From CAZPXZ01 sp965219495 (GTDB lineage: Bacteria; Pseudomonadota; Alphaproteobacteria; Rhodobacterales; CAZPXZ01), in NCBI GenBank assembly GCA_965219495.1, contig OZ244777.1, forward strand, positions 2,046,001 to 2,110,000: a stretch of DNA of 64,000 nt, in the 5' to 3' direction. The position numbers were made by a program, and so were the translations under genes. Below are positions 1-9,273 of the stretch, in pieces (the first letter of the stretch is position 1; every line of letters starts with the position of its first letter). Below the pieces are notes generated by a model, which saw nothing but the letters and a program-made list of their open reading frames with translations, had not been told where the DNA came from and did no database searches.

Positions 1-1277
1 GGCGCGCAGCCCCTCACATCATCCGCCCGATGCGGTTCGTCGTGCCAGTTCGGGACGGTGCTCGACCGGCATCCATCATCCGAGCCGGACTATGGATCTA
101 CGACCATCTCGGCGGTCGGGTTCAGTTGCCTGCTTCACGCGCAGTCAATCTGAAAAACGAAGCCGTTGGCCGGCCTCTCAAGCCGCATCTTCGCCGGGGA
201 TTCGCATATTCTGATTGCTGGGTCGACGACGCACGCCTGGTCGTGCTGAACGCAATGGACGCGGCCGCAAAGGGCGCCACCATTTGCGTGCGCGCAGAGG
301 TTGTGTCGGCTGCACCGGAAGGTTCAATTTGGCGCGCAAATCTTCGGAACCGCTCGAACGGCAAAACTACTACCGTTGCGGCGCGCTGCCTCGTGAATGC
401 CGCTGGACCCTGGGCTCCAGATGTGATCCAGCGATGCGGGCGCCATCATCCGCCGGCCCCGGTGCGCCTGCTGAAAGGAAGTCACATTGTCGTCCGGAGC
501 TTGTTCGAGCACGATTGCGCCTACCTCTTTCAGCACGGGGACGGGCGCGTCATCTTCGCGATTCCGTTCGAATCGGACTTTACGCTGATCGGAACCACGG
601 ACATGGATCACGAAGGAGCGCCGGAAAGCGCCTCCATCCAACGGGATGAAATCACCTATCTTTGCCGGGCCGTAAGCCGGTTTCTGGAGAACGAGGTGCG
701 GCCCAACGATGTCGTATGGAGCTATTGCGGCGTACGGCCCATTCATGACCTGAAGGAAGTGCCGGCGAGCGAAGCGAGCCGCGGGTACACGCTAGAGCGT
801 GTGGGACCGCCGGGAAGAGCGGTGCTCTTGAATGTATTCGGCGGGAAGATCACGACTTACCGGAGCTTGGCCGAAGCGGCGCTTGACAAGCTGTCGGACT
901 TGTTCCCGCGTGCGGGAAAACCGTGGACGCGGCATGAGCCGCTCCCCGGGGGCGCATTTCCCGTCGAAGGCGTTCCGAAGCTGGTTGCGGAACTGCAAAA
1001 GGATTACAAGGAAATTGAGGATGCTCTTGCGTTCAGGCTTGTTCGCGCCTACGGCACGTACGCAAGGGAAGTTGCCGCCGCGATCTTCAGTTCCACGAAC
1101 CCAGGAGAGTGTTTCGGAGCGGACCTTTCTGCGCATGAAGTTGCGTATCTCATGAAAAAGGAATGGGCCAGAACCGCGGAAGATGTTCTCTGGCGGCGTT
1201 CGAAGCTCGGTCTTCGCGTCAGTCCCGAAGTGGCGGAACGGCTCGACCACTGGATGAAAGAACGCGCGGTCGAATGA
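1..1277 (+). CDS. glpD: Glycerol-3-phosphate dehydrogenase (aerobic, FAD), 5' end outside window
   Basis: Oxidises sn-glycerol 3-phosphate to dihydroxyacetone phosphate and passes electrons to the membrane quinone pool. The open frame runs back to the window edge and already reads APHIIRPMRF at bases 12-41, a conserved stretch inside GlpD. The first ATG at base 30 is therefore internal, and the N-terminal FAD Rossmann motif lies outside the window. Visible are the GlpD substrate-domain segments, including NAAGPWAPDV, the GSHIVV region, LIGTTDMDHEG and CGVRPI, followed by the C-terminal cap domain. The stop lies 31 bases before glpK in the same direction, so the two probably form a glycerol-catabolism operon. 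Its partner enzyme supplies the substrate. No damage is visible in the part shown. Confidence 0.95.
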   Translation, partial: RAAPHIIRPMRFVVPVRDGARPASIIRAGLWIYDHLGGRVQLPASRAVNLKNEAVGRPLKPHLRRGFAYSDCWVDDARLVVLNAMDAAAKGATICVRAEVVSAAPEGSIWRANLRNRSNGKTTTVAARCLVNAAGPWAPDVIQRCGRHHPPAPVRLLKGSHIVVRSLFEHDCAYLFQHGDGRVIFAIPFESDFTLIGTTDMDHEGAPESASIQRDEITYLCRAVSRFLENEVRPNDVVWSYCGVRPIHDLKEVPASEASRGYTLERVGPPGRAVLLNVFGGKITTYRSLAEAALDKLSDLFPRAGKPWTRHEPLPGGAFPVEGVPKLVAELQKDYKEIEDALAFRLVRAYGTYAREVAAAIFSSTNPGECFGADLSAHEVAYLMKKEWARTAEDVLWRRSKLGLRVSPEVAERLDHWMKERAVE

Positions 1278-1308
1278 CCGTAGGACGGAACAGGAGAAAT
1301 AATCACCG

Positions 1309-2811
1309 ATGCTGGAGTACATTCTCGCACTCGACCAGGGCACCACCTCGTCCCGGGCAATTCTGTTCGACCGGTCTGCTCGGAACGTTGCAATGGCGCA
1401 GCAGGAATTCGAACAGCACTTTCCGCGTTCTGGCTGGGTAGAACACGATCCCGAGGACATCTGGGCAACGACCCTCTCCACCGCCCGCGAAGCGCTTGCC
1501 AAAGCTGGCGTGGAATCCGGACAGGTCGCGGCGATTGGAATCGCGAACCAGCGTGAAACCGTGGTGATTTGGGAACGTTCCACCGGACAACCGGTTCATC
1601 GGGCCATTGTCTGGCAGGACCGGCGGACAGCGGAAGCCTGCTCCATGCTTAAGGCGGAAGGGGTCGAGGACTCCGTGCAGGCAAAGACGGGACTCCTTCT
1701 CGACCCTTACTTCTCCGCCACGAAAATCGCCTGGATTCTCGACAATTTGGACGGCGTCCGCGAGGCGGCCGAATACGGCGAGCTCGCATTTGGTACGATC
1801 GACACATATCTCCTCTGGCGGCTCACCGGCGGAAAGGTGCACGCAACAGATGCTACGAACGCCTGCCGCACGCTGCTCTACGACATCCGGCGGGGCGAGT
1901 GGTCGGACGAGTTGCTCCGCCTGTTCCGGGTTCCGCGCGCCCTGCTTCCTGAAGTACGGGATTGCGCGGCGAGTTTTGGTGAAACCCTCCCCGGGATCTT
2001 CGGCAGCAACATTTCCGTGGCCGGAATTGCCGGAGACCAGCAGGCCGCGACCATCGGGCAGGCCTGTTTTCTGCCGGGCATGATGAAATCGACCTACGGG
2101 ACCGGCTGTTTCGCATTGCTCAATACGGGCGAGGACCTGGTACCTTCGCGAAACAGGCTGCTGACCACCATTGCCTATCAGCTCGGCGGGCGCGTCACGT
2201 ACGCGCTCGAGGGTTCCATCTTCGTCGCAGGAGCAGCAGTTCAATGGCTGCGGGACGGCCTTCAAATCATTGATACCGCAGCGCAGTCGGGTGAACTCGC
2301 AGCGGCGGCGAATCCAGAGGAGCGCATCTATCTGGTGCCTGCGTTCGTTGGGCTTGGCGCCCCTCATTGGAATTCCGAGTGCAGGGGGGCGATCTACGGA
2401 CTGACGCGCGCTACGACCCGGCGGGAACTTGCGCGCGCTGCATTGGATAGCGTGTGTTTTCAGACTCACGATCTCCTCGAAGCGATGCAAGGGGACTGGA
2501 AGAGAACGGACCAGATGGTCCTTCGCGTTGATGGCGGCATGGTTGCTTCGGATTGGACCATGCAACGACTCGCCGATCTTTTGAACGCGGAGGTAGACCG
2601 GCCCAAGATACCGGAGACAACGGCGCTCGGAGCCGCCTACCTCGCCGGACTCCAGAAGGATCTTTATCCCGCGCCAAAGGAATTCGCCAAAATGTGGCAA
2701 CGGGAACGCCGCTTCAGTTCCTCAATGAACCAACAAGATCGCAAATGCCTGTTAGACGGTTGGAAGGACGCGGTCCATCGCACCATTGCTCCCACTGTTT
2801 GCTCTCGGTGA
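1309..2811 (+). CDS. glpK: Glycerol kinase
   Basis: Phosphorylates glycerol with ATP to sn-glycerol 3-phosphate, the substrate of the upstream dehydrogenase. The 500-residue product has the expected length for GlpK. It begins with the phosphate-1 motif ALDQGTTSSRA (about residues 6-16) and carries the glycerol-binding NQRET segment, the central AGDQQAA motif (about 244-250), the KSTYGTGCF segment (about 263-271) and the C-terminal adenosine motif RVDGGM. The ATG follows a purine-rich stretch AGGAGAAA. It sits directly behind glpD, so the pair converts glycerol to dihydroxyacetone phosphate. No glycerol facilitator gene is seen in the window. Confidence 0.96.
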   Translation: MLEYILALDQGTTSSRAILFDRSARNVAMAQQEFEQHFPRSGWVEHDPEDIWATTLSTAREALAKAGVESGQVAAIGIANQRETVVIWERSTGQPVHRAIVWQDRRTAEACSMLKAEGVEDSVQAKTGLLLDPYFSATKIAWILDNLDGVREAAEYGELAFGTIDTYLLWRLTGGKVHATDATNACRTLLYDIRRGEWSDELLRLFRVPRALLPEVRDCAASFGETLPGIFGSNISVAGIAGDQQAATIGQACFLPGMMKSTYGTGCFALLNTGEDLVPSRNRLLTTIAYQLGGRVTYALEGSIFVAGAAVQWLRDGLQIIDTAAQSGELAAAANPEERIYLVPAFVGLGAPHWNSECRGAIYGLTRATTRRELARAALDSVCFQTHDLLEAMQGDWKRTDQMVLRVDGGMVASDWTMQRLADLLNAEVDRPKIPETTALGAAYLAGLQKDLYPAPKEFAKMWQRERRFSSSMNQQDRKCLLDGWKDAVHRTIAPTVCSR

Positions 2812-3025
2812 CCCGACCTTCTGGTACAACCGAAAACCAGATTCCAATTCGTCAGCCGAAATATTCGATGCGTCTCGGGAACGCGCTAAGCGAAACCGGA
2901 GAACGTGCCGATGGGATACCGTATGGGTGTCGCACCAAGGGGATGATACGCACCGACCGATTTTGGACGCGCGCGATTCGCAGTTCGTGTCGTCCGGAAT
3001 CCTCTCCCAGTCCTCGTACCAGTAT

Positions 3026-3360
3026 TCAAGACAAGGTGCTCGGAAGCCACATCGCGATTTCCGGCGCGACGACAATGATCGCGGCAAACGAAAGCATCAG
3101 CAGAAAGAAAGGAGAACGCGCCCCCTGGCGATTCTGTAGGTCGGACGACCGGTGATGCCTTGGCGGACGAAAAGGTTCCGTCCAATGGGCAGAATCAAAG
3201 GGCCCGACTCGATCTTGATAACCAGGTAGACACCGAACCGGATAGGATCCCAGCCCGCCGAAACGATCAGAGAAAGCGTAATCGGCAGCGTCATCACCGT
3301 GATCGACAGGCCGTGGAGAAACATTCCGAAGAGTACATGGCGCCTGTGTGAAAATGCCGC
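3026..3360 (-). pseudogene. TRAP transporter large permease (DctM), 3' remnant
   Basis: On the minus strand two overlapping frames together spell the C-terminal end of a DctM-type TRAP permease. One frame gives the stretch with GWDPIRFGVYLVIKIE, then LPIGRNLFVRQGI, matching the family pattern of a DP-FG helix followed by a P-G-NLFV motif. After a frame change the end reads AAIIVVAPEIAMWLP before a stop at 3026. Only about 110 residues remain of a family of about 430, and the rest is missing upstream. Such carriers import organic acids, which fits the broken sugar-acid or acid-oxidising genes over the next 10 kb. Confidence 0.6.
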
Positions 3361-3414
3361 CTTTTGAACTGGAAGCGGCTTCCACGACAAAGGAATCTGG
3401 AGCGTAATTCGGCC

Positions 3415-3840
3415 GCAAGGACCACAAGTGTCTGGGTCGAGGCGGGTTCCGCGCGAAATCTGCGGATGCCGGCAATCTTCCGCCATGGCGACCGATCCTT
3501 GGCCGAGGCCGAGTGGCAGGCCGGCATTATTGGAGCGGCCGACAGCGGCTACGCGGACCGCCGGATGATGTCTCTCCGCGGTGCCAAGGCACCAAAGGGT
3601 CTGGCTGTTCTCATCCACGCTTGTCCCGCATGAGGGCTGCTGTTGGACCGCCACGTCAATGCGGCAACGAATATCCTGCAACGGGCATTGGCCCGTTCAC
3701 GGGTGGGGAGCGGCGGGAAATTTCCGCGTCACGTGGTGGCGGCAGGAACGGGAATCCGAAGGTCCGCTGGAACAGTGGCGCCGCGCATCGCAGAACAGCG
3801 TCATGCCGGCCGATGTATATGATCCAATTGAATGGTTGAC
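3415..3840 (+). pseudogene. TnpB/OrfB-type transposase, 3' remnant
   Basis: After a run of degraded frame, a TGA and a frame change, the plus strand reads GLLLDRHVNAATNILQRAL near 3638-3694. This matches the end of IS200/IS605-family TnpB proteins, where a zinc-finger cysteine pair is followed by DRDxNAAxNI. Upstream text (a RSLAEAEW stretch and later HACPA) resembles the preceding TnpB region, but only one of the finger cysteines is seen. The last 150 bases are closely similar to bases 46170-46335 of this window, including the AT-rich end at about 3815-3836. Both are therefore copies of one element family. No complete transposase remains. Confidence 0.5.
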
Positions 3841-3845
3841 TCGCG

Positions 3846-4124
3846 TTGCCGACCGAAATGCTGAAAAGAATTTCAGGTTATTTGAGGAGACGCCGTCCCG
3901 ATTCTGCAGAAGCATTCGGGCTTCGTCCGGGCTATATTGCTTGCCGCCCTAGACGATACACCGAGAATCGCCCGCGACTTCTGGAGTTCACGGGAGAGTT
4001 GTCAGGGTTTGCCGCCAGTCCGGATCTCAAAAGTATCAAACGCATGGTCGATCACATGTACATTGATGAGGAACCGCCTGTGCTGGCAGCGTTCATAGTA
4101 CAAGCGCAAGGGATGGCGCAATAA
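3846..4124 (+). other. Unassigned open frame upstream of the DinB-like gene
   Basis: A 92-codon frame with no recognised domain. Its end lies 24 bases before the DinB-like start. The composition (arginine-rich beginning, then a more protein-like VDHMYIDEEPPVLAAFIV end) could be a small gene or the tail of a decayed one. Coding status is uncertain. Confidence 0.2.
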
Positions 4125-4147
4125 GTTCGGGGAAGGAGCCAATTTTC

Positions 4148-4678
4148 ATGGGATCGCTCTTGGACCTGTCCACTGCCGCGAGGTACAACGCGTGGGCGAA
4201 CATTCGCATTTACATCGCGCTCAGGGAACTGACCGACGAACAACGCAAGCGCGACCGCAGGGCGTTTTTCAAGTCGATTCATAACACGATGAACCACATT
4301 CTGCTCGCCGATCTCATCTACCGCCAACGTCTGGAAAAAAAGCCCACAACGTATACGTCTCTCGACGAAATGCTGCACGAGGCATTCAATGATCTGGAAG
4401 CCGCCCATCGCGAAAATGACGTCTGGTACGCCGGCTTTTGCGATTCTCTGGATGACGAGGAACTTGCAGGCGAGCTTTCGTTCACGGCAGTCGGCCTCGA
4501 CGAAGAGGAACGATTCTCTCTCCCGCTTCGTTTGTGTCTGACCAACCTGTTCCAGCATCAAATTCATCACCGAGGCCAAGTGCATCACATGATCAGCGAT
4601 GCCGGTGCCGATCCCCCTCCCCTCGATGTCGTGAAGTTCGGCCGTGGCGATACGGACAAGTGGAGTGACCCAAGCTGA
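4148..4678 (+). CDS. DinB-family putative metal-dependent hydrolase/transferase
   Basis: A 176-residue protein of the DinB/YfiT four-helix-bundle family, whose members bind a divalent metal through three histidines and often act as thiol-dependent transferases. The expected ligands are visible: a histidine in MNHILLADLIY (about residues 43-53) and the HQIHHRGQVHHM motif (about 137-148). The N-terminal YNAWAN segment is also typical. The stop codon TGA overlaps the probable CTG start of the flavoprotein that follows, suggesting translational coupling. The substrate cannot be told from sequence. The chosen ATG follows a GGAAGGAG-like purine stretch. Confidence 0.85.
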   Translation: MGSLLDLSTAARYNAWANIRIYIALRELTDEQRKRDRRAFFKSIHNTMNHILLADLIYRQRLEKKPTTYTSLDEMLHEAFNDLEAAHRENDVWYAGFCDSLDDEELAGELSFTAVGLDEEERFSLPLRLCLTNLFQHQIHHRGQVHHMISDAGADPPPLDVVKFGRGDTDKWSDPS

Positions 4679-5940
4679 GTTCCGATATTCACGACGTCGT
4701 CATCATCGGTGCGGGACAGGGCGGGCTTTCCGTCAGCTATTTTCTTACCCGGAACGGAATTCCGCACCAGATACTCGACCGTGGCGGTGTCGCCTATGCA
4801 TGGAAGGCCCACCGGTGGGATTCGTTCTGCCTGGTAACTCCAAACTGGACCGTAAAGCTGCCAGGTGCGCATTACGACGGCAGCGAACCGGGAGGATTCA
4901 TGCCGCGGGACGAATTGGTGGCGTACATGACCGATTGGGCGAATTCCTTCTCTGCGCCGGTTCAAAGCGGAGTGGATGTTGTCCGCGTTCGGAAGCAGCA
5001 AAACGTCTTTCGTCTTTCTACAAGCAAGGGGGAAATGGCCGCTCGTTGTCTCGTCGTTGCGACAGCGACGTACCAGTGCCCAAAAACCCCCGCGATTGCA
5101 GCCAGCATTTCCCCGGAAATCCGGCAACTGCACGCCGAGGGCTACAAGAACCCGGGGCAAGCGGATGAAGGTGCGGTGCTGGTCGTCGGCTCGGGACAGA
5201 CTGGCTGCCAAGTCACCGAAGATTTCCTCCGCGCAGGCCGCAAGGTCCATCTTTGCGTTTCAAGGACGGGCCGGTTGCCGCGCCGCTATCGCGGTCGCGA
5301 CTGCCTTGAATGGCAAGCAGACATGGGTCTGTTGGACCGAACACCGGACATGCTGCCGCGGTCAGGAGACCGGTTTCTGGGAGATCCCCATGTTACAGGC
5401 AGGGATGGGGGCGCGACCGTCAATCTGCACGACTTCCGCGACAGGGGAACAAACTTGCTGGGTCGGCTGAAAGATATTGAAGGCAAAAGGCTCCGGTTCT
5501 CCGATGACCTCCAGACCAATCTGAAATTTGCGGATGACTTTGCAGAGGATTTTTTGCGGAGGATTGACAGGCACATCGCGGAAAACCGAATTTCCTGTCC
5601 GCCCCCGGCTGTCTCGGATCCAGCGAATAATTCGTGTCCGCCGACCCGACAAACGTCTGCCCCTGCGTTGCTCGATCTCGAAGAGGCTGGGATCGCTACC
5701 ATCATTTGGGCGACCGGGTTCGGATTCGACTTCTCCTGGATCGAAGGGGTCCCTACCGACGCATTCGGGTATCCCGTCACTTCTGCCGGAGCCAGTCCTA
5801 TGGAGGGCCTGTTTTTCTGCGGACTGAATTGGATGACCAAACGCAAGTCGGGCATTCTGTACGGTGTGGAAGAAGATGCCCGCTCGGTGGCGGCCGGACT
5901 TGCTCGGCAACTCGGATCGCCGCGACGACACGTCGCATAG
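4675..5940 (+). CDS. Flavin-dependent monooxygenase / FAD-NAD(P) oxidoreductase, probable CTG start
   Basis: The reading frame begins with SSDIHDVVIIGAGQGGLS, the N-terminal FAD-binding GxGxxG motif. A second nucleotide-binding motif, VVGSGQTGCQ, lies near residue 170, and ATGFGF-type text near residue 345 fits the flavin monooxygenase (CzcO-like) superfamily. The product is about 421 residues. An in-frame stop at 4666-4668 leaves only CCC-AAG-CTG-AGT before the motif, so no ATG, GTG or TTG precedes the Rossmann fold. CTG at 4675 overlaps the upstream TGA by four bases, as in ATGA junctions. The alternative is a start at 4900, which would remove the FAD motif, or a small 5' frameshift. Exact substrate unknown; it may resemble the MSMEG_0569-type oxidoreductases (recall, not checked). 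Confidence 0.75.
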   Translation: MSSDIHDVVIIGAGQGGLSVSYFLTRNGIPHQILDRGGVAYAWKAHRWDSFCLVTPNWTVKLPGAHYDGSEPGGFMPRDELVAYMTDWANSFSAPVQSGVDVVRVRKQQNVFRLSTSKGEMAARCLVVATATYQCPKTPAIAASISPEIRQLHAEGYKNPGQADEGAVLVVGSGQTGCQVTEDFLRAGRKVHLCVSRTGRLPRRYRGRDCLEWQADMGLLDRTPDMLPRSGDRFLGDPHVTGRDGGATVNLHDFRDRGTNLLGRLKDIEGKRLRFSDDLQTNLKFADDFAEDFLRRIDRHIAENRISCPPPAVSDPANNSCPPTRQTSAPALLDLEEAGIATIIWATGFGFDFSWIEGVPTDAFGYPVTSAGASPMEGLFFCGLNWMTKRKSGILYGVEEDARSVAAGLARQLGSPRRHVA

Positions 5941-5963
5941 GCGCGCACGGGAACGTCCAAATG

Positions 5964-6478
5964 TAATTTGGCCGCGATTTCGGAGGCACGTTCACGGACT
6001 TCGCCATGCACAAGCACGATGGGGACCCCCTGCACTTGTACAAGCTACCGTCTACCGCGAAAGCTCCGGAGCGGACCATCGTAGAGGGCTTCCGTCTGAT
6101 TCTGGAGAACAACGGTCTGCCGGCATTTGGATTGAAACGCTTTGCGCATGGAACAACCGACGGCGCCAATGCCCGGATCCAACGGAAGTGCGTGAAATTC
6201 GCGTTGGTCACGCGCGAAGGATTCCGCGACCTGCTTGAAATCGGCCGATAACGCGCTCGGCTGTGTACAACATGTATCTCGACCATCCGGCGCCCTTGGT
6301 TGCTCGGCATCTCCATCCGGAATTGCCCGAGGGGAGGCTCGCGAACGGAACCGCGCGGGCGGCGCCAGCGCCGATGTGGCGCTGCTGCACGATGCCGGGC
6401 CCGGTGTTCTTCAATCTGCCGAAGGCAAAGCGGATGTGCCGCTCATGTCTCCTCGATTTGACGCCGCAACAGGGTTAG
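5964..6478 (+). pseudogene. Hydantoinase/oxoprolinase HyuA-type ATPase, N-terminal remnant
   Basis: The frame through 5970-6251 reads GRDFGGTFTDFAM, then a KLPSTAK segment, FAHGTTDGANA and LVTREGFRDLLEIGR. These are consecutive N-terminal motifs of the HyuA ATP-dependent hydantoinase/oxoprolinase subunit (phosphate-binding GGTFTD and HGTT loops). A stop follows at 6249-6251. The next family segment (MYLDHPAPLVARHL) continues in another frame to about 6478. Only about 170 of roughly 690 residues exist, so this is a relic. It ends against the convergent 2-hydroxyacid dehydrogenase. No HyuB partner is seen. Confidence 0.65.
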
Positions 6479-7369
6479 CCCAGCGACCAGCAACTGGTCG
6501 ACCGCGCCGGAGGTCAGCCACGCGGAATGCGGTGTAAGCGTGACGTTTGCCATCTTCAGCAGCGGGTGATCTGCAGGCACGGGTTCTTCGTGAAAAACAT
6601 CCAGGCCAGCGTGTCCGATCCGCTTCCGATTCAAAGCGCCTACCAGTGCCGACTCGACGACGATTTCCGCTCGCGCCGTGTTGACCAAGACGACACCGGG
6701 CTTCAACTTGCCGATCCGTCCGGCATCGAGAAATCCTTCGGTTTCGGGTGTAAGCGCAAGGTGCAAGGACAGCATGTCGGAGCATCGAAGGACGGTATCG
6801 AGATCCGCCAATTCAATCGGAACGGCCCCGGTACGGCCCGACCGGCTCCAGCCTATCGTCCGCGCCCCGAGCGCATGCGCCAATCGCGCGGTCTCCTTCC
6901 CAATCCCGCCAAGACCGATCACGCCGAAAGTCTTGCCCTGGAAATTCTCGGACCGCATCAGGCGCCAACTGCCACCGCGTACCGCACGGTCCATTTCAGC
7001 CAGACGCTTCAATCCCGCGAGAGCGAGCGTTACAGCATGTTCCGCGACGGAACGGTCACTGTAGCCCTTGACGCCTTCAAATCGAATCCCGAGTCGGCCC
7101 GCCTCGGCAAGGTCTCCGTGTGTCGCCAACCCGGTGGAAAGGTATGCAATTGACTTGAGGCCGTCACACGCGTTCAAAACCCGCGCCGATATATATGCCA
7201 TGTACACGAGGGCATTCCGCCGTCCGTAAAGCCGGCGGATCAGTTCATATTCGTTTGCAGGTTTTCCGCGGCACACCTCCAGTTCGGGCACGAGTTCGTG
7301 CATGCGGTCAGTGAATTGCCGCTCCACATCTCCGTAGCAGTCCACAAATACCGGCGCTGGATCGCCCAT
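6443..7369 (-). CDS. D-isomer-specific 2-hydroxyacid dehydrogenase
   Basis: A 308-residue NAD(P)-dependent dehydrogenase of the D-2-hydroxyacid family (phosphoglycerate dehydrogenase-like fold). The nucleotide-binding motif GVIGLGGIG lies near residue 148. The catalytic arginine is in NTARAEIV, the glutamate in FHEEPVP and the histidine in TPHSAW, all in the expected order. It probably reduces or oxidises a 2-keto/2-hydroxy acid; the substrate is not predictable. It starts two bases after the stop of a broken DAO flavoprotein on the same strand, so the two formed an operon. The reading frame is intact, unlike most of its neighbours. Confidence 0.9.
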   Translation of the reverse strand: MGDPAPVFVDCYGDVERQFTDRMHELVPELEVCRGKPANEYELIRRLYGRRNALVYMAYISARVLNACDGLKSIAYLSTGLATHGDLAEAGRLGIRFEGVKGYSDRSVAEHAVTLALAGLKRLAEMDRAVRGGSWRLMRSENFQGKTFGVIGLGGIGKETARLAHALGARTIGWSRSGRTGAVPIELADLDTVLRCSDMLSLHLALTPETEGFLDAGRIGKLKPGVVLVNTARAEIVVESALVGALNRKRIGHAGLDVFHEEPVPADHPLLKMANVTLTPHSAWLTSGAVDQLLVAGLTLLRRQIEET

Positions 7370-7371
7370 AC

Positions 7372-8671
7372 CTATCCTACAACCGAAAAACTGCTTTCTC
7401 GATTGATCTCCCGCTTCCGCGAGCAGAAGCGCATATCGAGCGTGAAGTCCATGTTCGGAAGCTTGTACTGAAGCTGTTCCGCATCGTGGTCATTGCCGCT
7501 TTCCACGCAGTCAATCAAGGCCGCCATCATCTTTCCTACGACCGGCGCATTCTTGAACTGGTTTCCGCTGGTTCCAACTGTCACATAGAACCCCGGCAAA
7601 TCGGACTGATCGGTTATCGGGATCCAATTGTCTGAGGCGTCGTACAAGTCCGCAATTCCCTGAACACGGTTCGGGACCCCCATCGACGGAAACCGCTGCG
7701 CCCCTCGCAGTGCTTGCGTGCGGGCCTGATCCGTAACCTCGGTGTTGTAATCATCGGGATCAACCCACTCCAGTGAGTCGCATTCCGGCTCTTCGCTACC
7801 GATCGGGATCTTGTTGCCTACTTCCGGCCTCCAATAGCCTCCAGTATCGGCGTCTGAACAGATCCATCCATTCGCTTCAAAGTCAAACCCCCTGGGTGAC
7901 GGCCCGTGCGCCACTTCAACCCTCAGGACCGGCGTCTTGATCCTCATACCTCCTGTAACGCCCGCCATTTTGTTCACTTTGTAAGAATGTGGTCCGGAGG
8001 CGTTTACGACAATTGCTGCATTCAGTACGCGGCCCGACTCGAGTGCGACTCCCGAAACCCGGCCACGATTCCGGCAAATCCCGGTGACGCGCTGGCCCAT
8101 CTCGAACCGTGCGCCGTGTTGCATTGCAGCTGACTGGATGTTCTGGGTCGCAAGCGCGGGATCGCTGACATATCCCGCTTTCGGGAAGAAATGCACCTAC
8201 CGCAATTCCCCACTCTGCGTGCCGAACGCTGGATCATCCACCGATTTGGCCCGATGAAAGTGCCCGGGATCCATGATGGACAAGTTCGCCCTGATCTTGG
8301 CGGGGGTCCACACCTCATAGGGAATATCGATCTCGTTGGCGATCTGCTCAAGCTCGAGACCATAATTGTTGCTTTCGAAGCATGTATAGCAACCGCCGAT
8401 CCCGGTAGTGCGCAAGCGTTTCCCCGTTTTCCGCACCCAAATATCCTTGCCGGTCCTCCCAGAATGGATAGTTGGATGTCGCCAACCCGACGCCGTTCAG
8501 GGTCGAGTTGTGCCTTCGAATGATCGCGCAGGAATTCCCCGTAGATCCGGTGCCGGCTGCGGCGTTTTTCTCCAAGCAGACAACCCGTCTTCCGTCCTTG
8601 GCCAATTCGAAAGCAATGGCGCAGCCGCGTATTCCCGCTCCGATAGTCGCGACGTCATATGTATCCGACAT
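7372..8671 (-). pseudogene. DAO-family FAD-dependent oxidoreductase, frameshifted and amber-interrupted
   Basis: Assembled from two frames, this encodes a FAD amine/hydroxyacid oxidoreductase resembling the sarcosine oxidase beta-subunit family. The start at 8671 gives MSDTYDVATIGAGIRG (Rossmann GxGxxG). Near 8400 the sequence changes frame and then continues through IANEIDIPYEVW. An in-frame TAG at 8197-8199 follows GELR, and the same frame then resumes with VHFFPKAGYVSDPALA, a conserved block of this family, up to VVNASGPHS and the C-terminal TVGTSGNQFKNAP motif. At least two inactivating lesions are present. Such enzymes oxidise N-methyl or amino substrates. It is followed directly by the 2-hydroxyacid dehydrogenase. 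Confidence 0.8.
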
Positions 8672-9257
8672 GCGTGTCCGACGTGAATGTTCTGTTTCTT
8701 CTTCGTATTCCGAATACACAATTGCGCCGCGCAATTGCAAGCCCGTTTGCGCAATCGGGATGAGGCAGTTCTGAAAGCGAACGTCAAGACGCGCATTCGC
8801 CCATGTCCCCGGCGAAGAAATTTCAGGGCAGCGCCATGATCGCGGCGGCATGGCGCCAACCCCGCTTGCTCCAGTGGCCAAGTACCGGTTCGATCCCAGC
8901 GGTTCCGCAAGTTCCGGACTTTGGACGCGTTGGAAGCGTTCGCCGCTCCGCATATTCATCAAATTGCAGATTGCGGTTCCTCCAGCGTCCACCCCGGAGT
9001 GGCTTACGGCCACATTTGCTTCTTGACGACAGAGCCTTCCTCCAGAAGCTCGGGTATACAAGCGCCTGCAAAAAACCGGACAATTTGAAAACAGGCGGCA
9101 GTCTACAAGCGGATTCGGACGGCTGTGATTTGCGCGACTTCCAGGGCCGGCTTTCACGGTATGCTGAGCAGAGCTGAGACCATGGGCCGCACCGCACAAC
9201 ACACCTTTCGTGGACCGCCGGTTCCCCGGGCTGGCCGAGGACCCGGTCCTCGGGGCG
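8672..9257. other. Gap without a recognisable gene
   Basis: About 590 bases lie between the broken flavoprotein start and the EamA gene. The minus strand has an open frame reaching past 9200 that contains a SGVDAGGTAICNL-like string, faintly like the start of a HyuA-type ATPase, but nothing downstream supports it. It probably holds decayed sequence plus divergent promoters. Confidence 0.3.
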
Positions 9258-9273
9258 CAAGGAGACAATGCAA

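Noticed and set aside
8990..9100. A HyuA-like VDAGGTA string on the minus strand
   Set aside because: Only one short motif, without the following HGTT block seen at 6140; not enough to call a gene.
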